40,789 nt of DNA from Candidatus Latescibacterota bacterium (GCA_020349025.1 CP070763.1:1734878-1775666); one strand, 5' to 3'; shown: positions 15,135 through 25,035, numbered from the stretch's first letter. Program-made: numbers and translations. Notes: generated by a model from the letters alone, not told the origin.

Positions 15135-18100
15135 ATGCCCTTGCGAGACTCCCCGACGACAGCAGTCCGGCGACTGGGTTGGGCCGGTCTGATGCTCACG
15201 CTCGTTGCGCTTCTGCCCGGCTGGAGCGCCGCAGCGCCGGCGGCGCCGCAGAAGCAGGGACGGGTGGCGCCGCCACCGGGGTCGGTCTCGCGTCACAATC
15301 TCGCGACTGCGGTGGAGCGCCTGCAGCGCCGCGACGGGGCGGTCGCCCGCAAGGCCATGACCGACACGGTGACACTCGTGGCGCTGCGCATCGATTTCCC
15401 CAACCTCTCGTTCGGGGAGTCTCCCCCTGCCGACGAGCTCCACGACCAGTTCTACTACCAGGTGCAGTTCCGCTACCTGCAGCAGTACTACGCTGCGGCG
15501 TCGAATGGCCGCTTGCACTTGCGTGTCGACGTCCCCGACGGCGTTGCACGCGCGCCCCAGGAACAGGAGTACTACGGCAACGTCGACCACTACGACAGTC
15601 TCATGGTGGAGCTGAGCGCCGAAGCCGTCGGGCACTTCGATCCGAGCGTCGATTTCTCCGCCTACGACGGGATCATCACGCTGCACGCCGGCCCGGGTCG
15701 GGAATCGGACATTGCGGGTGACTCGCCCTTCCAGATCTGGTCGGGCTACGTCGACCAGCTGAGCTTCGCGGAAGTTCTTTCGACACCCGACAGCACCATT
15801 CTGGGGATCCCGACCGACGACGGCCACCTGGTGCGTGACGCGGTCATCTTGCCGGAGTGGGAAGTGCAGGACCAGCGGACGACGGGTGGGACGCGACTCG
15901 GCCATCTTGGCGTCTACGCGCACGAGACCGGGCAGAAGCTCGGCATGGTCCCGCTCTTCGACGCCGATCCCTCGCCCATTCCGAACTCCCAGGGGATCGG
16001 CAACTTCGGGGTGATGGGGTACGGCCTCTGGGTGGCGAACGGCTTCATCCCCTCGCTGCCGTGTGCGTTCAACCGCATGCTCATGGATTGGGTGGACCCG
16101 ATCGACGTGGCGACGACTTCAGAGATCGAGCTGCGCGACTACGAGCGTGGGGCTCCCGACTCGGTCGTCGCGCGCATCCCGATCTCGGCGCGCGAGTACT
16201 TCCTTGTGTCCTACATCGTCGAGGATCCGGATGGACCGATCGTGGTCGAGTGCAGCGGTGAGCCGGTCGGTCCTCGTCGCTTCTTCCACTTCACCGACCT
16301 GAACGAGAACTGCCTCTTCGATTTCGAAGATCTCAATGGCGACAGCGTCCTGTCGGACGGCGACCTGATCGACACCTACGAAGGCGCCGAGTGGAACTTC
16401 TTCATGACCGATCTGATCGGCAAGAACACCGCCGGCAGTGGTTTCGGGCTCCTGGTGCTGCACGTGGACGAGCAGGTTCTGCACGAGGTGCTGGGAAGTG
16501 GCAGCACCAACGTCCAGCGCGACCCGAGGCGCAAGGCGGTCGACGTGGAGGAGGCCGATACGATCGAGGACCTCGACCGCTTCCCCGACAACGCCCGCTC
16601 CTTCGGCAGCTTCGAAGACTATTTCCTCTCACCCTTCGCACCGCAGACGATCCCCGACACGCGCAGCACGAACGGTGCACCGACCGGGCTCCGCATCGAC
16701 CTGGTCGCGCTGCCCGATTCCACCCCGAGCGCGGACGTGCCGTCGGTTGTCATTCCCGGTGGGCGCGCGCGCGTGCGCGTGCAGCACGATGCGCTCCTCG
16801 ACGACGCCCGCTCGCCGCGGCGGCGTGCGCGACGCGTCGTGACCGGATCGGTCGGCGCGGACCTCGTGGCGTTTCCGCAGACGCAGGGGGCGGCACTCGT
16901 CGTCCCGGGAGAAGATGGGGAAGTGCATCTGCTCGACGCCGATCTGCGCGAGCTCCCGAGCGCCGGGAGCGATCCCTCGAGGCTCGAAGCGTGGGTCGTC
17001 GTGCCCCCCGAGCGGCGCGGCGCATGGTTCGGCGCACCGGCGGTGGGTGACGTGGACGGGGACGCGGAAAGCGACGTCGTGCTCGTTGCCAACGCCGACT
17101 CCGCGGGTGCTGCGATCGTGCGGCTCTTTGGCTGGCGTCGAGATGGCAGCGGACTCGGCGATGCGATCGCCGATCCGATCACGGGCGGTGCCCAGCTGGC
17201 GTCGCTCGCGGGCAGGGCGCAACGACTGCTTCTCTACGATCTGCACGACGACCCGGGCGAGGAGATCGTCGTCGTCTTGCAGGACACGACGCAGCTCGAA
17301 ACCGTCGTCCTCCCACCGACGCGGGTCGCGTGCCCCACGTGGGAACGCGTGCAAAGCCCCGGCTGGGAATGGGCGGGCGGCCCCGTGGGAGTGCGTTGGC
17401 ACCGCTCGGCGTGCGCCCAGCGCGCGATCGCCTGGGCCGAATCGGAGCGCGCGAGCGGCGCGCTGCGCGTGCGTTTGTTTGCGCCAGGTTGCTGCGAGGC
17501 CCCGGTGGATCACCCGCTCGCGGTTGCCGCGACAGGCGTGCGCATGGTGGCGGGAGATCTGGATGGAGATGGTGCGGACGAGATCGTGGTCGTCGACCGC
17601 GACGGCGGCGTGTTTCGCGTGCGGCAAGATTCCGGCGCCGAGACGATCGGTCGGCTCGGCGACGTCGATCCGACCCCCCTGGCTCTCGCGGACGTCGACG
17701 CCAACGGGACGCTGGAGATCCTCGTCGCAACGCGCGAGGCGATGCACGTGCTCTCCTTTTCCGGGGCGCACCTGCAAGGCTGGCCCTACGCGTTCCGGCT
17801 CGATCCGCGACTCGAGCCGGAGGCCTCGCCCGGCCTCGGTGCCGGCACCCCACTCGCGATCGATCTCGATGCCGACGGGCGAGCAGAAGTGCTCCTGCAT
17901 CTGCCTGGAGGCCCTCTGCTCGTCTGGAGCCACGACGGAGCCCGCCGCGGCGAACTCGAAACGGCGCTCCCCGCGACCCGAGCCGCAAGCCCACTCCTTG
18001 CCGATCTGGATGCCGACGGCGTCGTCGAGCTCGTCGGCTCGGCGCGCTTCGATCGAGCACTCAGCTTCCACGCCGAAATGGAGAGCCTGGTGACCGCGCC

Positions 18101-18500
18101 GGTGACCGAGTTCGCGACTTGGACGTGGGCGGGGGTCGGCGAGAGCGGGATCGCCTGGGGTGAATGGGGCGGGGGAGCCGGGCATGCCTTCCACAGCGCC
18201 TTCGAGCGTGAGGTTCCGACGATGCCGAACGACGCGGCGCTGCCCAGCTTCGTGGTGGCGCCAAACCCGGCCCGAGATGTGCTGCAGGCTCGCGTGGCGT
18301 TGACCGCGCCCGCGCGCGTCGAGTGCTCCCTCTACAACCTCGAAGGGGAGCAGGTCGATTCGGCGAGTCGCGACGGCAGCGCCGGAGAGATCGTGGAGTT
18401 TCGCTTCGACGTGAGCCGCTTCGCCTCGGGGATCTACCTGGCCCGGATGCGGCTCTCCGGCGGTGGCGCGCGGGTACGTTCGGTGGCGATCCGGCGCTAG
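15135..18500 (+). CDS. M6-like (immune inhibitor A type) secreted pseudoprotease with FG-GAP-like repeats and type IX-like sorting domain
   Basis: This is a 1121-residue secreted protein. A signal peptide (about 1-35) and an M6 metallopeptidase-like domain (about 70-480) are followed by FG-GAP/VCBS-like Asp-rich repeats (GDVDGDAESDVVLV, GDLDGDGADEIVVV, DVDANGTLEILV, DLDADGRAEVLL) and a C-terminal sorting-type domain (APNPARD, LYNLEGE, SGIYLARM). The zinc site expected as HExxHxxGxxD reads HETGQKLGMVP (residues 263-273): the second ligand is Gln267 and the third position is Pro273, so two of three metal ligands are lost and proteolysis is unlikely. The repeats probably form a calcium-binding beta-propeller. 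A PorV-like barrel gene follows, consistent with type IX-like export. The ATG at 15135 sits just after a sigma70-type promoter. Confidence 0.85.
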   Translation: MPLRDSPTTAVRRLGWAGLMLTLVALLPGWSAAAPAAPQKQGRVAPPPGSVSRHNLATAVERLQRRDGAVARKAMTDTVTLVALRIDFPNLSFGESPPADELHDQFYYQVQFRYLQQYYAAASNGRLHLRVDVPDGVARAPQEQEYYGNVDHYDSLMVELSAEAVGHFDPSVDFSAYDGIITLHAGPGRESDIAGDSPFQIWSGYVDQLSFAEVLSTPDSTILGIPTDDGHLVRDAVILPEWEVQDQRTTGGTRLGHLGVYAHETGQKLGMVPLFDADPSPIPNSQGIGNFGVMGYGLWVANGFIPSLPCAFNRMLMDWVDPIDVATTSEIELRDYERGAPDSVVARIPISAREYFLVSYIVEDPDGPIVVECSGEPVGPRRFFHFTDLNENCLFDFEDLNGDSVLSDGDLIDTYEGAEWNFFMTDLIGKNTAGSGFGLLVLHVDEQVLHEVLGSGSTNVQRDPRRKAVDVEEADTIEDLDRFPDNARSFGSFEDYFLSPFAPQTIPDTRSTNGAPTGLRIDLVALPDSTPSADVPSVVIPGGRARVRVQHDALLDDARSPRRRARRVVTGSVGADLVAFPQTQGAALVVPGEDGEVHLLDADLRELPSAGSDPSRLEAWVVVPPERRGAWFGAPAVGDVDGDAESDVVLVANADSAGAAIVRLFGWRRDGSGLGDAIADPITGGAQLASLAGRAQRLLLYDLHDDPGEEIVVVLQDTTQLETVVLPPTRVACPTWERVQSPGWEWAGGPVGVRWHRSACAQRAIAWAESERASGALRVRLFAPGCCEAPVDHPLAVAATGVRMVAGDLDGDGADEIVVVDRDGGVFRVRQDSGAETIGRLGDVDPTPLALADVDANGTLEILVATREAMHVLSFSGAHLQGWPYAFRLDPRLEPEASPGLGAGTPLAIDLDADGRAEVLLHLPGGPLLVWSHDGARRGELETALPATRAASPLLADLDADGVVELVGSARFDRALSFHAEMESLVTAPVTEFATWTWAGVGESGIAWGEWGGGAGHAFHSAFEREVPTMPNDAALPSFVVAPNPARDVLQARVALTAPARVECSLYNLEGEQVDSASRDGSAGEIVEFRFDVSRFASGIYLARMRLSGGGARVRSVAIRR

Positions 18501-18525
18501 GAGACGGGTGCCTCGGCGGCGGCGA

Positions 18526-18555
18526 TTGGACGTCGCTGGCGCCACACACTACAAT
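18526..18555 (+). promoter_or_regulatory. Sigma70-type promoter for the PorV-like gene
   Basis: TTGGAC (18526-18531) and TACAAT (18550-18555) are separated by 18 bp, about 40 bp before the ATG at 18595. It probably transcribes the PorV-like gene and the subtilisin that follows 15 bp after it. Confidence 0.6.
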
Positions 18556-18594
18556 TCGAGTAGGGCTGGCCTGCGGTCCCGGGGAGAGTTTTCC

Positions 18595-19584
18595 ATGCGA
18601 CAGGTCTGGATTCGCCGATCCCGCGCGCTCGGCGTCGGGGTGCTCGGCTTTCTGTGTGCGTTCTTCTGCAGCCCGGCCGCCGACGCCGCGGAGCCGGGCA
18701 CGGCAGGCTTCCTGTCGCTGCGGTTGGGGACCGGAGCGCGCTTCTCCGGCATGGGAGACGTGGGTGTGTCGCTGGCCCGCGATGCTTCGGCGGCGTACTG
18801 GAATCCCGCTGGAATGACCTCCGTCGAGCGCACCAGCTTCACGCTGCAGCACAACGAGTGGATCCAGTCGGTGCGCGCAGAAACCGCGGCGCTCGCGCAT
18901 GCGACCAATCTGGGCGTGTTCGGGATCTGGTTCTCCGGCCTGTACATGGATGAGATCGAGCGCACGACGATCGCGAGCAGTACGCCCGAGGGCACCTTCA
19001 ACGTCTACGAGATCGCGGTTCAGGGCGCCTGGGGCCACACGCTCGGCACCGTCGAGCGCCTCGGCGGCATCGACCTGGGGCTCGCAATCAAAGGTCTCTA
19101 CAGCGCGCTCGACAGCGAGACCGCCAGCGGTTGGGCCGGCGACATCGGGCTGCGTTTGCGCACTCGAATCGACGGGCTCACCTTCGCGGCTGCAGCGCAG
19201 CATCTGGGCCCGGAGATGACCTTCATCCAGGATTCGTTCCAGCTCCCCGTGACCCTGCGAGTCGGCGGCGACTACCAGAGGAGCTTCGCGAAGTACCGGA
19301 CCGGATTCGTGCTCGCCTACGATCTCGAGGTCGTGAACGACGACGGCCTACGCAACCACTTCGGGCTCGAGCTTACCTACCACGAGCTGCTCAGCATCCG
19401 TGGCGGCCTCAAGATCGGCTTCGATTCGCAAGGGGCGGAGTTGGGTCGCATCGATGGTGAACGGGTCGGTGGGACGTTCGGGGTCGGCGTGCGCAAGGGC
19501 GGATACAGCTTCGACTACGCGTACACCCCCGTCGACAACGACCTCGGTGACGCACATCGGTTCTCCCTCACCATCAACCTGTAA
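18595..19584 (+). CDS. PorV/PorQ family outer-membrane beta-barrel protein
   Basis: This 329-residue protein has a signal peptide (cleavage near ADA-AEPG) and then the PorV/PorQ (UPF0164, FadL-like) signature: GARFSGMGDVGVSLARDASAAYWNPAG, a pattern in which early residues plug or line the barrel. Alternating hydrophobic strands run to the C-terminus, which ends in a beta-signal-like FSLTINL. PorV is the outer-membrane shuttle of the type IX secretion system and hands cargo to the attachment complex. Flanking genes on both sides encode proteins with C-terminal sorting domains, which supports that role. GGGGAG precedes the ATG at 18595. Other type IX genes are not in this window, so secretion through this protein is inference. 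Confidence 0.85.
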   Translation: MRQVWIRRSRALGVGVLGFLCAFFCSPAADAAEPGTAGFLSLRLGTGARFSGMGDVGVSLARDASAAYWNPAGMTSVERTSFTLQHNEWIQSVRAETAALAHATNLGVFGIWFSGLYMDEIERTTIASSTPEGTFNVYEIAVQGAWGHTLGTVERLGGIDLGLAIKGLYSALDSETASGWAGDIGLRLRTRIDGLTFAAAAQHLGPEMTFIQDSFQLPVTLRVGGDYQRSFAKYRTGFVLAYDLEVVNDDGLRNHFGLELTYHELLSIRGGLKIGFDSQGAELGRIDGERVGGTFGVGVRKGGYSFDYAYTPVDNDLGDAHRFSLTINL

Positions 19585-19599
19585 GAAACGGAGCCGCGG

Positions 19600-22500
19600 G
19601 TGCGGCAGGCGCTGCGAATCGCAACGCTTTTGCTCCTGGCGCCGCTCCTCGCGGCGCCCGTGCGCGCCGCCTCGTGTGCCGTTCGCCTGCGTGGCCAAGC
19701 CTCCAGTGCGGCGCCAAAGGGCGCCGCACTGCAGTCGATTCTGGCCGCGCTCCCCGAACCGCCGCGACAGGCGCGCCCGCTTCTCGCGGGTGCCTTGGGA
19801 TCGCCTGCGCTGCACCCCTTCTCCGTGTGGCAGGTGTTGCACTTCAGCGACCGTGGCGCGCGCGACCGCAGTCTCGAGCTTCTGCGCGCACATCCGGCGG
19901 TCGAGTTCGTCGAAGTGGTGCGCACACTGCATCTCGCACAGGTGCCGGAGGCGCAGCCGAGTGCGAACACAAGCCGCAGCGGGCGTCACCTCGCGGCCGA
20001 GATCTCCTGGAACGTCGAACGCGTCGGAGCCCCGGCCGCCTGGCGGGAGATCGAGCCGGACAGCACGCTCATCGTCGCGGTCATCGATACCGGTGCCGAT
20101 CTCGCACACCCCGATTTGCAGCCGCGTCTCTGGCGCAACGACGACCCGCCGGGGAACGCGCGCAGCGACGACGACGCCAACGATCAGAACGCCGACGGCT
20201 TCATCGAGGAGTGGGAGAGGGAGGACGACGACGACAACGGCTACGTCGACGACGCGCACGGCTTCGACTTCACCGACGCTCCCGACCAGGGTGGTGTCGG
20301 GGACGCGCTGGAGCGCGATCCCGATCCCAGCGACGAAAGCGGGCATGGGACGCACGTGGCCGGCATCATCGCTGCCGACGGCCGCCTGCGCGGCGTGGCC
20401 CCCTTCGTCCGACTCATGCCGGTGCGCGCAGCCTTCGGCACGATCTTCGGCGCGGGGTCGCTCGAGACCGACGATGCCGCGGCCGCCATCATCTACGCGG
20501 TCGACAACGGCGCACGCGTTCTCAACCTCTCGTGGGGAGATACGCAGGAGTCACGCCTCGTTCGCGAAGCGCTCGAGTACGCGCTGGAGCGCGACGTCAT
20601 CGTCGTGGCGGCGGCGGGGAATGGCGCCAGCGATGCACCCCACTGGCCGAGTGGCGACCCGCGTGTGATTGCGGTCGCCGCGAGCAACCGCAGCGGCGCG
20701 CGCGCTGCTTTCTCCAACTTCGGCTCCGGCGTCGAGATCGCCGCGCCGGGCGAGGAGTTCCCGTTCCCCGGGGCCGGGATCCGCAGCCTGGAGCCGACGG
20801 CGATTGTGCCGGAGGGGATCGGGGAGCGGCGCGGAACCTCGATGGCGGCTCCGCACGTGGCGGGCGTCGCCGCCATTCTCCTCAGCCGCAGCGAACGTCC
20901 CGACGCACGCCGCGTGCGCGCGTTGCTGCTTGCGGGAGCGCGCCGCAGCCGCGATGCGGACTGGTCGGCCGACCTGGGCCATGGCGAGGTCGACGCGCTT
21001 GCGTCGGTGCGCAGCGACGACGATCTCATCGTCACGGTTCTGGGTCCACCCCATCCCTACCGGCGCGGGTCCTTTACGTTGATCGGCACGATCCTCGGTG
21101 GCGATGCCCCGCTTCGCAGCCTGAGCGCACGGCATCGCACGACGGGTCGAGCCATGGATCTCTTTCACGCGCTCGCGGGACAGGTCGTTGCGGACACCTT
21201 GGCGCACGTCGAGCTCGGCGATGTGCCGGAGGGGGAGTGGGAGTATCGACTCACCGTCGACTCGGGCGACGGCGGGCGTCGCGAGCACCCGGGCACGTTT
21301 GTCGTCGATCGCACACCAGCTGCGGTCGACACGCTCGCCGTGACATCCGGCTGGCGCGCCGGCGCGCCGCGCTGGCTCCTGAGCGCACGCACCGACGAGC
21401 CGGTGTCGATCCAGGTGCGCGCACGTGGAGTCGGAACAACGCTCCTTGCGGACGCGGGTTTCTCGAACCTGCTGCAGCTCGAGGTGGAAGCGCGCCCGAA
21501 CGGTGCGTCGGAGTGGGACGTCGATCTCGAGAACGTCGCCGGTCTGCAGACGTCGCTCCAGGTCGCGCAGCCCGGGGTGCTCACCGCTTGGCCCGAACAG
21601 ACTGGCCTCGTCGCGCTCGACTCCAGGGCTGGCCTCCTCCTCGACCCGGTGCACGGGGTAGGTCCGAGCGGCGGCCAGGTCGCCTGGGGACGCAGCCAGG
21701 GCGCTCTCGGTCCGATGCAGGCCTGGGGCGTGCAGAACGATCGTTTGCAGCTGCAGTACGACACGGGTCGCCAGGGGCGACCCGTCGCCTACGAGGATGC
21801 CAACGGCGATGGCGCCTCCGATCTCCTCTTCCAGCGGTTCGATGGGCGCGTGGTCTGGTTGATGACGCGTGCTGCCGCGACGCATCCCGATTCGATCGGC
21901 TTCGATGTCGAGGCGAGTCGAGCTCTCGGCTTCTTTCAGCTCGACGACGACGCGGCCGTCGAGGCGATCCTCTCCACCGACGATCTGCTCTTCATCCACG
22001 ACGACGCGGTCGCGGGAGCGCCGGCACGGATCGCAACGCTCAGCAACCCGAACCGCAGCGGCTTCAACGTCTGGGGCGCCGACGCCGTCGCGGGGGACGT
22101 GGACTCGGATGGTCGAATCGAGATCGTGTGCGGTGATGCGGAAGGGTTCGTGACGCTCTTCGAGCGCAGCGGCAGCGGCTTCGTCGTGGAGCGGACACTC
22201 GACACAGGTGGTGTCTACGCCTACGACCTGAGCGCGCTGCTGAACGGCGGTTTCCTCGTCGGGCGCCAGCGCAGCGTCGACGTAGCCGGGGATGGTTTCC
22301 CCACCGCGGCGTACGACTTCCTCGAGATGCAGGACGGGCTCGAGCGGGCGCGCTACACCTTCCTGGCGCCGGAGAACGACCTGCGTTTCGGGAGCTCGGG
22401 CGCGCACTCTGCCGCGAGCGGAGCGTTCTGGCTCGCACTCGCGCAGGGGGAGGATCTGCATCTTCTGCGCGGCGACCGGCCTCGCCAACGCGTGACCCGG

Positions 22501-23751
22501 ATTCCGACTGCCGACGGGACGCCCCCGGTGCTCGCCGACCTGGATGCGGACGGGCGCCTCGAGATTCTGGTGCGGAGCGCCGAGGGTGCACGACTCTATC
22601 GCGTCGTCGAAGCGGGACGCGGGCCGCACGCGCTGCGGAGCGAGTCGCTCGGAGCGGGCGCCTTGCAGCTCACCTGGGTTCCGGGTGATTCCGGCGTCTC
22701 GCGCCTGCGCCGCAGCCGCGAGGGCGAGAGCGTCGTGCTGGGTGAGACGAGCGCGGCAACGTGGATCGACACCACGCTCGTCGCGTTCACCGAGTATGCC
22801 TACGAGGTCGAGCAGGTCGTCGCGGGTGTGGTGCGTGCGCGTACTCGTCGCGTCAAGGCGCAAGCGCAACCGCGACCTCGGCTGCGCTGCGTCGACGACA
22901 TCGGCGCCGCGAGCCTGCGTCTCCACTTCACCAACGCGATCCACCCGAAAGCCCTCGAACCGCGGCGCTTCGCGGTGTGGGGCGCCGATGCGTCACCTCG
23001 GCGCGTCCTCCAGGTCGTACGCGCCGAAGCGGGGCGCGCCATCGATCTCCTGCTCGACGAGCCGCTGGGGTGTGGCGATCGCCGGGTCGTCGTCGACAGC
23101 TTGCGCGACGACCAGTGGGGATTGCTCGATCCGCCTCGAAGCGAACAGAGGCTCGAAGCGGTGTGCGCACCCCAACCCTTCCACGTCGTGACGGTGCAGC
23201 TGTCCGCAGCGGGCGACGCCCTCGTCGTCGAGTTCAACCGCGAGCCGGACGCGGCGGCGCTCGATGTCGGGCTCTACCGGCTGAGCTGGAACGGCGAGGC
23301 GCAACCTCTCGTCGGCGCGGAGCGCCTCGACCCGCTGCGCGTGCGCCTGCGTCCCGCTCCCGAGGTGCAGTTCCTGGCGCGCGGCATTCCCTACGTGCTG
23401 CGGATCGACGCGTCCTTGGTTGCAGCCGGCGATCGCGCAGGGCTGCAGGAGCCGCAGAGCGCATACCGCGTCTACGTGGAGGGAAGTGGCACGCCACAGC
23501 TCTTCCCCTATCCGAACCCCGCGAAGAGCCACGACGATCGGGTGGTCTTCGCCGAGGCCGCGCCGGACACGCGCGTCCGCATCTACAACCTCGAAGGGGA
23601 GCTGGTGCGCGAGCTGGATGGGGCGCGCGGTGGTGGGCTCATCTGGGACCTGCGTGCGCGCGACGGCACTCGCGTCGGGAGCGGCGTCTATCTCTACGTG
23701 GCCCGCGATGCGCGCGGCACGAGCCGAGGGCGCATCGCGGTCGCGCGCTGA
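19600..23751 (+). CDS. Secreted subtilisin-like (S8) protease with C-terminal sorting domain
   Basis: This is a 1383-residue secreted serine protease. After a signal peptide and an I9-like propeptide region (about 25-125), the S8 catalytic domain has all three residues: Asp163 (VIDTGAD), His249 (GHGTHVAG) and Ser414 (GTSMAAPHVAG). An Asp-rich insertion near 185-230 may bind calcium. The long C-terminal part has FG-GAP-like repeats (DANGDGASDLLF, DVDSDGRIEIVCG, DLDADGRLEILV), a fibronectin-like region, and a FlgD_ig/type IX-like tail (YPNPAKS, YNLEGEL, SGVYLY). The start is GTG at 19600, 15 bp after the PorV-like stop, so the two are co-transcribed. Unlike the M6-like neighbour, its active site is intact. 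It ends five bases from the convergent LpxH-like gene. Confidence 0.93.
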   Translation: MRQALRIATLLLLAPLLAAPVRAASCAVRLRGQASSAAPKGAALQSILAALPEPPRQARPLLAGALGSPALHPFSVWQVLHFSDRGARDRSLELLRAHPAVEFVEVVRTLHLAQVPEAQPSANTSRSGRHLAAEISWNVERVGAPAAWREIEPDSTLIVAVIDTGADLAHPDLQPRLWRNDDPPGNARSDDDANDQNADGFIEEWEREDDDDNGYVDDAHGFDFTDAPDQGGVGDALERDPDPSDESGHGTHVAGIIAADGRLRGVAPFVRLMPVRAAFGTIFGAGSLETDDAAAAIIYAVDNGARVLNLSWGDTQESRLVREALEYALERDVIVVAAAGNGASDAPHWPSGDPRVIAVAASNRSGARAAFSNFGSGVEIAAPGEEFPFPGAGIRSLEPTAIVPEGIGERRGTSMAAPHVAGVAAILLSRSERPDARRVRALLLAGARRSRDADWSADLGHGEVDALASVRSDDDLIVTVLGPPHPYRRGSFTLIGTILGGDAPLRSLSARHRTTGRAMDLFHALAGQVVADTLAHVELGDVPEGEWEYRLTVDSGDGGRREHPGTFVVDRTPAAVDTLAVTSGWRAGAPRWLLSARTDEPVSIQVRARGVGTTLLADAGFSNLLQLEVEARPNGASEWDVDLENVAGLQTSLQVAQPGVLTAWPEQTGLVALDSRAGLLLDPVHGVGPSGGQVAWGRSQGALGPMQAWGVQNDRLQLQYDTGRQGRPVAYEDANGDGASDLLFQRFDGRVVWLMTRAAATHPDSIGFDVEASRALGFFQLDDDAAVEAILSTDDLLFIHDDAVAGAPARIATLSNPNRSGFNVWGADAVAGDVDSDGRIEIVCGDAEGFVTLFERSGSGFVVERTLDTGGVYAYDLSALLNGGFLVGRQRSVDVAGDGFPTAAYDFLEMQDGLERARYTFLAPENDLRFGSSGAHSAASGAFWLALAQGEDLHLLRGDRPRQRVTRIPTADGTPPVLADLDADGRLEILVRSAEGARLYRVVEAGRGPHALRSESLGAGALQLTWVPGDSGVSRLRRSREGESVVLGETSAATWIDTTLVAFTEYAYEVEQVVAGVVRARTRRVKAQAQPRPRLRCVDDIGAASLRLHFTNAIHPKALEPRRFAVWGADASPRRVLQVVRAEAGRAIDLLLDEPLGCGDRRVVVDSLRDDQWGLLDPPRSEQRLEAVCAPQPFHVVTVQLSAAGDALVVEFNREPDAAALDVGLYRLSWNGEAQPLVGAERLDPLRVRLRPAPEVQFLARGIPYVLRIDASLVAAGDRAGLQEPQSAYRVYVEGSGTPQLFPYPNPAKSHDDRVVFAEAAPDTRVRIYNLEGELVRELDGARGGGLIWDLRARDGTRVGSGVYLYVARDARGTSRGRIAVAR

Positions 23752-23756
23752 GGGCT

Positions 23757-24482
23757 TCAATCCTCCCAGCGCCCGGGACGGAAGACACCCGCCTCGAGCC
23801 TCACGTAGGAGAAGAGCTCGAGCCAATCCCCGATCACCACGAGCTCGCCACCCTGGAGCCGCTCGTGCAGCTGGGTGTGCACGTGTCCCATGACCAGCGC
23901 GTCGAAGCCGCGCGTGAAGGCGTCCCGGGCTGCGGCATCGAGACGCTGGCGCGCAAGCGCGTGTCCCGAGGTGTGCGCCTGCGACATCCGATCCATGCGA
24001 CGCGCCAGGGAATAGAGCGCATCGGGATGCAGGAGGCGTGCGATCGCCACGGTCGCGGTGCTGCGTAGAAGCCGTTTCAAGAGCTTGTAGCCCAGGTCGC
24101 CCGGACCCACCCCATCCCCGTGCACAACCAGGATGTGTCGCCCTTGGGTCTGCAGCTGCAGCGAGTCGGCGTGTGTGTCGATGCCGAGCTCGCGCTGCAG
24201 GAAGTCGCTGCGCCAGAAGTCGTGATTGCCACCCAGGTAGTCGACGCGCGTGCCGGAGCGACGCAGCCGGAACAGTCCCTCGAGAATGTCGAAATAGCCC
24301 TTCGGAATCGTCGAGCCGAGGTCGAACCAGAACTGGAACAGATCGCCAGCCACGATCAAGCGGTCGACGCCATGGAGTGAGTCGAGGAAACGCAGGAAGC
24401 GAGCGCGGCGATTGCGTTCGAGCGCGTCGATCGGAAGGCCGAAGTGCGCGTCCGAGACGAAGACAACCGTCTCGTTCGACAC
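23757..24482 (-). CDS. UDP-2,3-diacylglucosamine pyrophosphatase-like metallophosphoesterase (LpxH family)
   Basis: This 241-residue calcineurin-like phosphoesterase carries DAHFG (DxH), GDLFQFWFD, GGNHDFW, HGDGV and GHVHT metal-binding motifs in the order seen in LpxH, which cleaves UDP-2,3-diacylglucosamine in lipid A synthesis. A role in lipid A is consistent with the other outer-membrane genes nearby. Related phosphatases of other specificity cannot be excluded. A GTG at 24482, eight bases after GGAGG, begins just before the first motif and is preferred over the longer ORF, whose extra N-terminal part overlaps the divergent gene. Convergent with the subtilisin gene. Confidence 0.82.
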   Translation of the reverse strand: MSNETVVFVSDAHFGLPIDALERNRRARFLRFLDSLHGVDRLIVAGDLFQFWFDLGSTIPKGYFDILEGLFRLRRSGTRVDYLGGNHDFWRSDFLQRELGIDTHADSLQLQTQGRHILVVHGDGVGPGDLGYKLLKRLLRSTATVAIARLLHPDALYSLARRMDRMSQAHTSGHALARQRLDAAARDAFTRGFDALVMGHVHTQLHERLQGGELVVIGDWLELFSYVRLEAGVFRPGRWED

Positions 24483-24593
24483 CAAGTAGACCTCCGAGTG
24501 GTATGCTGCGGCGCGAGGGCACCGGACGAACTTCCGGACGCTAGCAGGCGCGCAGTCGAGGGGCAACCCCACTGCCAGGGATGAGGAGCCACC

Positions 24594-25001
24594 ATGCCGG
24601 AAACGGAACAACGCACGCTGTGGGAGAAGGTCGCGCACAACCTGCAGGACTGGTACAGCGAGGCCGTGGGCTGGACGGGGGAAAAAGCCCGGATCGGCGT
24701 GAAGAAGATGGACATCGTCGGGATCCAGCACAACATCAAGCGCGCCATGACTCACCTGGGCGGGCGGGTCTACGACCTCATGCAGCGCGGAGTGAACGTG
24801 GAGAACGACGAGCAGGTGAAGCTGATGGTCGGGAACCTGCGCAAGCTCGAGGAGGAGCTGGCCGCGCGTGAGCGAGAGATCGACGAGCTGCGCTCGAGCC
24901 GGCGTGGCGCCGAAACGCCGGAAGAGGAGGTTGCCCTCGTCGAAGGAGCCGCCGAGACGCAGGCCGCGCAAGAGGATGAGGAGGAGGAGACTCCACGCTG
25001 A
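24594..25001 (+). CDS. Small helical coiled-coil protein, unrecognised
   Basis: This is a 135-residue cytoplasmic-looking protein with no signal peptide. The N-terminal half is helical (WEKVAHNLQDWYSEAVGWTG, then GIQHNIKRAMTHLGGRVYDL), the middle (about 85-105) is a charged coiled coil (LRKLEEELAAREREIDEL), and the C-terminus is acidic and probably disordered (EDEEEETPR). GAGGAG precedes the ATG by six bases. The repeat-like helical character recalls small envelope- or stress-associated helical proteins, but no family was identified. It is divergent from the LpxH-like gene and upstream of the DegP-like protease. Confidence 0.75.
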   Translation: MPETEQRTLWEKVAHNLQDWYSEAVGWTGEKARIGVKKMDIVGIQHNIKRAMTHLGGRVYDLMQRGVNVENDEQVKLMVGNLRKLEEELAAREREIDELRSSRRGAETPEEEVALVEGAAETQAAQEDEEEETPR

Positions 25002-25035
25002 CGCACGCTTTGGGTGCCGCTCCAGACGGGTGCAA

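Noticed and set aside
20551..22944. 797-codon antisense ORF opposite the subtilisin
   Set aside because: Shadow ORF; the opposite frame holds the full S8 catalytic triad and repeats.
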